NCBI RefSeq assembly: GCF_026342405.1
Contig: NZ_JAPEMU010000001.1
Span: forward strand, 4,960,001 to 5,024,000
Length of the DNA stretch: 64,000 nucleotides
Direction of reading: 5' to 3'
From: Kitasatospora sp. NBC_00240
Lineage (GTDB): Bacteria; Actinomycetota; Actinomycetes; Streptomycetales; Streptomycetaceae
Shown here: positions 58,520 to 64,000 of the stretch, one piece after another
Numbering within the stretch: position 1 is the first letter of the stretch
Layout: each line of letters opens with the position of its first letter
Notes under the pieces: generated by a model
The model's database searches: none
Told to the model about the DNA's origin: nothing
What the model saw: only the letters and a program-made list of their open reading frames with translations
Program-made: the position numbers and the translations under genes

Positions 58520-59722
58520 GTGGCCACACCTTCGTACGTGTTCTCCGAGCTCTCTCCCGCCGAGCCGAACCGCGCCCGTACCGGCGCCGGTGCTCCCGCC
58601 GGCGGACGCCACCGGCCGGCCGCCGCCTGTTGGGCCGCGGCGGCCGGCCTCGCCCTCCCGCTGCTGCTCTCCTCGCCCGCTTTCGCCGCGGCGGCCGGCG
58701 AGCAGGCCGGGGCGGTCGCCCGGCCCGCCGCGGACGCCCCGGGGGGAGCCCTGTCGCTGCGGGCCGCGGCCGCTCCGGCGGTGGCCGCCGTCTCGATGCC
58801 GGGGCTGCCCTTCCCCGCCCTGCGGCTCCCCGCCCCGCCGCCCCCCGGCCCGGCCGATCCGGCCGGCGCCGACCCCGCCGACGTCTTCGCCGACGTCTTC
58901 GCCGACGTTTCCGTCGACGACCCCGCCGTCCCGGACTCCTCCACCGCCGACCCGCAGGCCGAGGACGGGCCCCTTGCCGGCGAGCCCTCCGCCGACCCGG
59001 GACTCCCGGACGCCCAGGAGTCCCCGTCGGCCGGGCCGTCCGCCGAGCCGGGCGGGCCCGCGGAGGGCGAGCCGGTGCCCGGGCCGGTGCCGTCCCCGCT
59101 ACCCACCACCCGCAGCCCCTCCGCGCCCGCCTCGCCGGACTCCGGCCCGGGCCCGGGGTCGCCCGCCGCCGGGGCGGGCCCGCAGCACCTGCCCGGGTCG
59201 TCGGCCGAGGCCTCGCCGTCGGCGGAGCCGTCCCCGGCCGCCGCGCCTGAGCACGCGGACCCCGGGCTCTCCCCCGCCGGGCAGGGGCCGGTCGGGCCGC
59301 CCTCGCGGCCGGTGGCGTCCCCGGCCGGGCCGTTCGCCGATCCGGCCGGGCCCGGGCGGGACGACCGCCACCCGGTGCCGGACCGGATCCCGCCGGTGGA
59401 CCGCGCGCAGGCGTACCGGCACCACCTCGGCCCCGCGCCGCAGGGGCCGGGCGCCCGCTTCCGGGTCGAGCCGGCCGCTCCGACGCCGGCCGCCGGCGGC
59501 ACGGTGGACGAGGACGTGGCTCCGGCGCCGCCGGACGCCGGCCCCGGGGGCGAGTCCCCGCAGACCCTGGCCGACGGAGCCGGCACCCTCGAGGCGGCCG
59601 GCCCGATCGCCGCCCCCACCCGGTGGACCGACCCGTCGACCCTGCAGCTGCCACTCGGCGCCGGCCTGGCCCTGATCGGCAGCGGCCTGGCCCTGGTCGG
59701 GCTGCGGATGCGCCGGGGCTGA
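58520..59722 (+). CDS. Pro/Ala/Ser-rich protein with signal peptide and C-terminal membrane anchor
   Basis: Function unknown. The 400-residue protein (GTG 58520, GGAAGGA upstream) has a signal-peptide-like stretch (ACWAAAAGLALPLLLSSPAF, cleavage near AFAAAA) and a low-complexity extracytoplasmic region of Pro, Ala, Gly, Ser and Asp with DVFADVFADVS and many P-x-P turns. It ends with a membrane helix (GAGLALIGSGLALVGLRM) and RRG. The C-terminal plan resembles sortase substrates, but the motif before the helix (LPLGAG) is not LPXTG or LAXTG. Possibly a wall-spanning stalk or cell-surface adhesin. No domain recognised. Confidence 0.7.
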   Translation: MATPSYVFSELSPAEPNRARTGAGAPAGGRHRPAAACWAAAAGLALPLLLSSPAFAAAAGEQAGAVARPAADAPGGALSLRAAAAPAVAAVSMPGLPFPALRLPAPPPPGPADPAGADPADVFADVFADVSVDDPAVPDSSTADPQAEDGPLAGEPSADPGLPDAQESPSAGPSAEPGGPAEGEPVPGPVPSPLPTTRSPSAPASPDSGPGPGSPAAGAGPQHLPGSSAEASPSAEPSPAAAPEHADPGLSPAGQGPVGPPSRPVASPAGPFADPAGPGRDDRHPVPDRIPPVDRAQAYRHHLGPAPQGPGARFRVEPAAPTPAAGGTVDEDVAPAPPDAGPGGESPQTLADGAGTLEAAGPIAAPTRWTDPSTLQLPLGAGLALIGSGLALVGLRMRRG

Positions 59723-59776
59723 GCGGCGCCGCGGCGGCCCGGGCGGGCCCCGCGTTTGACCGGATCTGACGGCCCG

Positions 59777-59789
59777 GCAGATCATCTGC
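59777..59789. promoter_or_regulatory. 13-bp palindrome upstream of bpa
   Basis: Perfect palindrome GCAGATCATCTGC, about 165 bp upstream of the bpa start in the 233-bp intergenic gap. Could be an operator; no promoter pair was found to support it. Confidence 0.35.
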
Positions 59790-59955
59790 GTGACGGTCGC
59801 ACACGACCGGGGGGTGCCCGCGGCGGATCTGCCGGCGGGTGCCCGGGGGAGGGCCCGGCCGCGGGCACCGCCGGCCGCCGGAAGGCACCGGTCGGCGACC
59901 GGCTGCGGGCCGGGGTCTTCCCTGGACCGAAGCCCGGTGAGAGAGAATGGGATTC

Positions 59956-60561
59956 ATGACGAAGCCGATGAACGAGCACTCGCAGCAGGAGTCGTCCCAG
60001 GCGTCGGGCGGCCAGTCGCCGGACGGCCCCAAGGTGCTGATCGTCGGGCCGGACGGGATGCCGGTGGGCCAGGGTTTCGCGCGGCTCGGCGAGGACGACG
60101 GGTTCGAGCCCCGCGAACTCCCGGTGACCGAGATGGTGGAGCAGCCGGCCAAGGTCATGCGGATCGGCAGCATGATCAAGCAGCTGCTGGAGGAAGTCCG
60201 GGCGGCTCCCCTCGACGAGGCCAGCCGGGTCCGGCTGAAGGACATCCACGCCAGCTCCATCAAGGAGCTGGAACTCGGGCTGGCGCCCGAGCTGGTGGCG
60301 GAGCTGGAGCGGCTGTCGCTGCCGTTCACCGAGGACACCATCCCGACCGAGGCCGAGCTGCGGATCGCGCAGGCGCAGCTGGTGGGGTGGCTGGAGGGTC
60401 TCTTCCACGGCATCCAGACCGCGCTGTTCGCCCAGCAGATGGCCGCCCGGGCGCAGTTGGAGCAGATGCGGCGGGCGCTCCCGCCCGGCCTGCACGGCGC
60501 CGAGTCCGACCTGGAGGAGCCGGGCGAGGGCCGGGGCATGCGCTCCGGCCCGTACCTGTAG
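59956..60561 (+). CDS. bpa: Bacterial proteasome activator Bpa
   Basis: ATP-independent activator (DUF2587) that forms a dodecameric ring and opens the gate of the actinobacterial 20S proteasome. The 201-residue protein has a disordered start, the conserved segment PKVLIVGPDGMPVGQGF, the helical core SRVRLKDIHASSIKELELGL, VAELERLSLPFTEDTIPTEA, LVGWLEGLFHGIQTALFAQQ, and ends in GPYL, the C-terminal gate-opening motif (GQYL in Mycobacterium). ATG 59956 is preceded by GAGAGAATGG; ATG 59947 is an alternative. It is isolated from any proteasome gene in this window, as in other actinobacteria. Confidence 0.93.
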   Translation: MTKPMNEHSQQESSQASGGQSPDGPKVLIVGPDGMPVGQGFARLGEDDGFEPRELPVTEMVEQPAKVMRIGSMIKQLLEEVRAAPLDEASRVRLKDIHASSIKELELGLAPELVAELERLSLPFTEDTIPTEAELRIAQAQLVGWLEGLFHGIQTALFAQQMAARAQLEQMRRALPPGLHGAESDLEEPGEGRGMRSGPYL

Positions 60562-60771
60562 GCCGGCGGCCGCCCACGGGGTGTCGCAGCCGGGTCACAG
60601 TGTCGGCCCTGCACAGAGCGGTGGCCCGCCGAGCCGATACCCTGGCCCCTGTCGCAGGCCCCCCGAGGCCGCGGCGGGGGTCGGGCCGGCCGGTGGCGGT
60701 GCCCGGTCCGCACGGACGATACCGAACGTCACGGCCGGGGTGTCACCACGGCCGAGGGGGAGCAGAGGACC

Positions 60772-62211
60772 ATGAGCGACGGCGGCACCGCGGGTCAGGG
60801 CTACTCCCTGGGCAACGGCAGGTACGAGCTTCAGCACCTGCTCGGCGAGGGCGGCATGGCCTCCGTCCACCTGGCGTACGACAACGTGCTGGACCGCCAG
60901 GTCGCGGTGAAGACGCTGCACACCGAGCTGGGCCGGGAGCAGTCCTTCCGGGAGCGGTTCCGCCGCGAGGCCCAGGCCGTCGCCCGGCTCGAACACACCA
61001 ACATCGTCACGGTCTACGACTCCGGCGAGGACGTCGCCGGAGACGGCGCCACCACCCCGTACATCGTGATGCAGCTGGTCGAGGGCCAGCCGCTGCGCGA
61101 CGTGCTGAACGAGGCGATCGCCCAGTACGGCGCGATGCCCGCCGAGCGCGCGCTGAAGATCACCGCCGGGGTGCTGGCCGCGCTGGAGGCCTCGCACGAC
61201 GCGGGCCTGGTCCACCGTGACATCAAGCCCGGCAACGTGATGTTCGACCGCAAGGGCGTCGTCAAGGTGATGGACTTCGGCATCGCCCGCGCGCTGCAGT
61301 CCGGTGTCACCTCGATGACCCAGACCGGCATGGTCGTCGGCACCCCGCAGTACCTCTCCCCCGAGCAGGCGCTCGGCAAGAGCGTGGACGCCCGCTCCGA
61401 CCTCTACTCGGTCGGCTGCATGCTGTTCGAGCTGCTCACCGGCCAGCTGCCGTTCGACGGGGACTCGCCCTTCTCGATCGCGTACAAGCACGTGCAGGAG
61501 GAGCCCCCGACGCCGTCCTCGCTCAACCGGGCGATCACGCCGGCGATCGACGCGCTGGTGGCCCGGGCCCTGCGGAAGGACCCGGCGCACCGGTTCCCGA
61601 CCGCCGAGGCCATGCGCGAGGAGGTCGAGCGGGTGCTCGGCGGCGGCGCCGGCAGCCCGCTGCAGGCCAGCACCCCGCTGGTGATCAACGAGGGTCCGCG
61701 CTCGGCGCACGCCTCCACCTCGCTCACCAACATGCCGCAGGTCCCGGGCGACCTCAGGACACCCGCCCCGCAGGTCGCCCAGCCGTACCAGCCGGTCCAC
61801 ACCTCGCCGCAGTACGGTCCGCAGACGCCGCCGCCGCCGTACCGCACGCCGGCCCCGCAGGCACCGCACACGCCGCAGCCCTTCGCGCAGCCGCAGTACC
61901 AGACGCCGCCGCCGCACGGCTTCCACCCGCAGACGCCGCCGCCGTTCCCGCAGCAGGCGCACACGCCCGCGCCGATGCCGATGCAGCAGCCGGTGTTCGC
62001 GCCGGTGCCGGCGAACAACAACAACGGCTGCTCGACCGCGCTGGTGGTGGTCGGCATCATCCTCGGCGTGATCGTGCTGGTGATCATCATCATCGCCATC
62101 GTGGTGACCAAGGCGGACAACAGCACCTCCGACTACAACAGCAGCCGGTCGCTGCCCGCCGCCGTGCTCCAGCTGGACCAGCTGCCCTCCGCGGCCGGCG
62201 GGCAGCTCTGA
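60772..62211 (+). CDS. Membrane serine/threonine protein kinase (first of a tandem pair)
   Basis: PknB-type signalling kinase. The 479-residue protein has an active kinase domain at ~18-275: GEGGMASVHLAYDNVLDRQV with the beta-3 AVK, HRDIKPGNVMFDRKGVVKVM, DFG and TPQYLSPEQALGKSVDARSD. A long Pro/Gln-rich juxtamembrane linker (about 305-405) leads to one membrane helix (ALVVVGIILGVIVLVIIIIA) and only ~40 extracytoplasmic residues without PASTA or other sensor domains. ATG 60772 follows GGGGGAGCAGAGGACC. A similar kinase gene follows directly. Confidence 0.92.
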   Translation: MSDGGTAGQGYSLGNGRYELQHLLGEGGMASVHLAYDNVLDRQVAVKTLHTELGREQSFRERFRREAQAVARLEHTNIVTVYDSGEDVAGDGATTPYIVMQLVEGQPLRDVLNEAIAQYGAMPAERALKITAGVLAALEASHDAGLVHRDIKPGNVMFDRKGVVKVMDFGIARALQSGVTSMTQTGMVVGTPQYLSPEQALGKSVDARSDLYSVGCMLFELLTGQLPFDGDSPFSIAYKHVQEEPPTPSSLNRAITPAIDALVARALRKDPAHRFPTAEAMREEVERVLGGGAGSPLQASTPLVINEGPRSAHASTSLTNMPQVPGDLRTPAPQVAQPYQPVHTSPQYGPQTPPPPYRTPAPQAPHTPQPFAQPQYQTPPPHGFHPQTPPPFPQQAHTPAPMPMQQPVFAPVPANNNNGCSTALVVVGIILGVIVLVIIIIAIVVTKADNSTSDYNSSRSLPAAVLQLDQLPSAAGGQL

Positions 62212-62324
62212 AGGGCCCGCCGAGGACGGCCGTGCCACGGCAGGCTGTCCGAGGCGGTAGCGTTCCAGTGATTACGTAGCGACAGGGCGACCGCGATCCG
62301 AGCGAAGGCCCGGGGCGAGGAGCG

Positions 62325-64000
62325 ATGGCACAAACGCAGCAGCCTGGCGACGGCGAGGGGGACGGCGCCGCCGGCCGGGACGAGGCCGCACGCGAGGCCA
62401 CCGGTCCGACCGCCGCCATCCCGGCCTCCGGCGCGGGCCCGCACACCCCGGGCCGCGGCAGCGCGGCGCCGCTCGGCACCGTCGGCGACGGCCGGTACCG
62501 CCTGACCCACCGCCTCGGCCGCGGCGGCATGGCGGAGGTGCTCGCCGCGCAGGACGTCCGGCTCGGCCGGACCGTCGCCGTCAAGCTGCTGCGCCCCGAG
62601 CTGGCCCAGGACGACATCGCCCGGCTGCGGTTCAGCCGCGAGGCGCAGTCCGTCGCCGGCCTCAACCACCACTCCATCGTCGCCGTCTACGACACCGGCG
62701 AGGAGCAGCACTGGAGCGACGGCCCGGACGGCGGCGGCGAGTCCACGCCGTACATCGTGATGGAGCTGGTCGAGGGCCGTACCGTCCGCGAGCTGCTGGT
62801 GGACGAGGAGGCCCCGCCGGTCGACCAGGCGCTGATCATCATCGCCGGCGTCCTGGAGGCGCTCGCCTACAGCCACCGGCACGGCATCGTGCACCGCGAC
62901 ATCAAGCCCGCCAACGTGATCATCACGACCGGCGGCGCGGTCAAGGTGATGGACTTCGGCATCGCCCGCGCGCTGACCGGCGCGGCCAGCACGATGACCC
63001 AGACCGGCATGGTCATGGGCACCCCGCAGTACCTCTCGCCCGAGCAGGCCCTCGGCAAGGCCGTCGACCACCGCTCCGACCTGTACGCGGCCGGTTGCAT
63101 GCTCTACGAGCTGCTGGCGCTGCGACCGCCGTTCACCGGCGACACCCCGCTCTCGGTGGTCTACCAGCACGTCCAGGACGCGCCGGTGCCGCCGTCGCAG
63201 GCCAACCACCGGGTGCCGGCCGGGTTGGACGCCCTGGTACTGCGCTCGCTGGCGAAGAACCCGGACGACCGCTTCCAGGACGCCGACGAGTTCCGGGCGC
63301 ACCTCCAGCACGCGCTGCGCCAGCTGCACGGCGCCGCCGGGGCCGGCTACCCGGGTGCGGCGGCCGCCGCCGCGGCCGCGGGTCTGGCGGCCGCGGGGCA
63401 GGGCCACAGCGGCGCCTTCCCGGGCCCGGCGACCGGCGGGTACGGCGGCCAGGGCACACCGCCCGGCGGCGGTACCGCGATCACCGAGTCGTTCGGGTCG
63501 ATGGGCCAGGGCGACCCGACGACGGCGCTGCCCTACCAGGGCGGCAACGGGTACGGCACCCCGTCGGGCCCCTACCAGGGTCCGGGCGGCCCGAACGGCG
63601 GCGACGGGGACGACCACGACCGCCGGCGCGGCCCGTGGGGCTGGGTGGCCGGTGTGGTCGCAGTGCTCGTCGCGGCCGGGATCGGCATCGCCTTCGCGGT
63701 GCAGGCCGGCCACAAGAGCCCCGGCACCACGCCCGACAAGGTGGTGACGAGCACCTCGTCGACGCCCGAGCCGACGCAGAGCTCGCCCTCGGCCCAGCCG
63801 TCGCCGTCCGCCACCAAGCAGTCCCAGGCGCCGAGCGACAGCCAGACCTTCGTGCAGACCTCGGCGCCGACCCGGCACAGCACGCCGTCGCCGTCGCTGT
63901 CGCCGAGTGCGACGGCCACCAAGTCGCCGACGGCCACGGCCTCGCCGACCTCGTCCGGGTCCGCGACCTCGACGGGCGGGGCGACGTCCTCGGCGAGCAG
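62325..64000 (+). CDS. Membrane serine/threonine protein kinase (second of the pair), 3' truncated by window
   Basis: The last 1676 bp of the window hold the N-terminal 558 codons of another PknB-type kinase; the C-terminus runs off the right edge. The start ATG 62325 has GCGAGGAGCG upstream. A ~50-residue Gly/Ala start is followed by the kinase domain (GRYRLTHRLGRGGMAEVLAA, AVK, HRDIKPANVIITTGG, DFG, GTPQYLSPEQALGKAVDHRS), then a Gly/Pro-rich linker, a membrane helix (WGWVAGVVAVLVAAGIGIAF) and an extracytoplasmic Ser/Thr/Pro-rich region still open at the edge. Closely related to the preceding kinase, so the pair probably arose by tandem duplication. Confidence 0.92.
   Translation, partial: MAQTQQPGDGEGDGAAGRDEAAREATGPTAAIPASGAGPHTPGRGSAAPLGTVGDGRYRLTHRLGRGGMAEVLAAQDVRLGRTVAVKLLRPELAQDDIARLRFSREAQSVAGLNHHSIVAVYDTGEEQHWSDGPDGGGESTPYIVMELVEGRTVRELLVDEEAPPVDQALIIIAGVLEALAYSHRHGIVHRDIKPANVIITTGGAVKVMDFGIARALTGAASTMTQTGMVMGTPQYLSPEQALGKAVDHRSDLYAAGCMLYELLALRPPFTGDTPLSVVYQHVQDAPVPPSQANHRVPAGLDALVLRSLAKNPDDRFQDADEFRAHLQHALRQLHGAAGAGYPGAAAAAAAAGLAAAGQGHSGAFPGPATGGYGGQGTPPGGGTAITESFGSMGQGDPTTALPYQGGNGYGTPSGPYQGPGGPNGGDGDDHDRRRGPWGWVAGVVAVLVAAGIGIAFAVQAGHKSPGTTPDKVVTSTSSTPEPTQSSPSAQPSPSATKQSQAPSDSQTFVQTSAPTRHSTPSPSLSPSATATKSPTATASPTSSGSATSTGGATSSAS

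Noticed and set aside
54711..60713. A 2000-codon open frame on the minus strand across moeA, the quinone oxidoreductase and bpa
   Set aside because: It is antisense to several well-supported genes, has no known domain, is extremely rich in Arg, Pro and Ala, and exists because high GC leaves few stop codons. Codon third-position GC favours the plus-strand genes.
1..64000. tRNA genes, CRISPR arrays, insertion sequences, prophage
   Set aside because: No cloverleaf-type sequences, spaced identical repeats of 25-40 bp, transposase or integrase reading frames were seen; the 38-bp tandem copies at 27936 have no spacers.

Overview
The window is a high-GC actinobacterial chromosome segment centred on the replication origin. 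Codon use, GTG starts, the 659-residue DnaA with a very long disordered linker, the 14-bp parS sequence and the gene order all point to the family Streptomycetaceae (Streptomyces or a close relative such as Kitasatospora). I cannot name the species from sequence alone.

Layout. Positions 1-4753 hold, on the minus strand, the start of gnd, then dnaN, the oriC region (about 20 DnaA boxes between 1850 and 2430) and dnaA. From 5189 rightwards the plus strand carries rpmH-rnpA-yidD-yidC-jag, then rsmG and parA-parB, then a GNAT gene. From 12.3 to 23.5 kb a minus-strand block holds trxA, trxB, an anti-sigma factor, an ECF sigma factor (SigM type), a pseudokinase, the lipid II flippase MurJ and a large DUF6049 membrane protein. 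This order mirrors the mycobacterial parAB-trxBC-sigM-mviN region. Positions 23.7-37.6 kb continue with the CCA-adding enzyme, a duplicated-domain membrane protein, an MFS exporter, myo-inositol-1-phosphate synthase, a PadR regulator, a bifunctional penicillin-binding protein, a GT87 mannosyltransferase-like protein, an alanine-racemase-fold protein, FemX and a small membrane protein. The rpsF-ssb-rpsR-rplI cluster follows at 37.9-39.7 kb, then a MATE exporter and the replicative helicase dnaB (41.6-43.2 kb).

Beyond dnaB the content is more variable. It includes a RibD/DHFR-like reductase, a peptide deformylase divergent from an HTH regulator, a secreted PKD/repeat protein, a DUF4232 lipoprotein, manA divergent from polyprenol-phosphate-mannose synthase, an HxlR regulator divergent from an azoreductase, a metallo-beta-lactamase-fold protein, molybdenum cofactor genes (mobA, a DUF6457 gene, moeA), a TrkA-type potassium channel divergent from a quinone oxidoreductase, a Pro/Ala-rich membrane-anchored protein, the proteasome activator bpa and two tandem membrane Ser/Thr kinases. 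The second kinase runs off the right edge.

How the parts work together. DnaA, DnaN and DnaB act at oriC, ParA/ParB act on eight perfect parS sites in this window, and a peptidoglycan set (MurJ, class A PBP, FemX, SigM, pseudokinase) lies nearby. ManA and Ppm could feed mannose to the GT87 enzyme. The most notable non-genic structures are a DnaA-trio-like tract next to a DnaA box in oriC, a second cluster of DnaA boxes just upstream of dnaB about 39 kb away, and parS half-sites shared with larger fold-back repeats. No tRNA, rRNA, CRISPR array, insertion sequence or prophage was seen.
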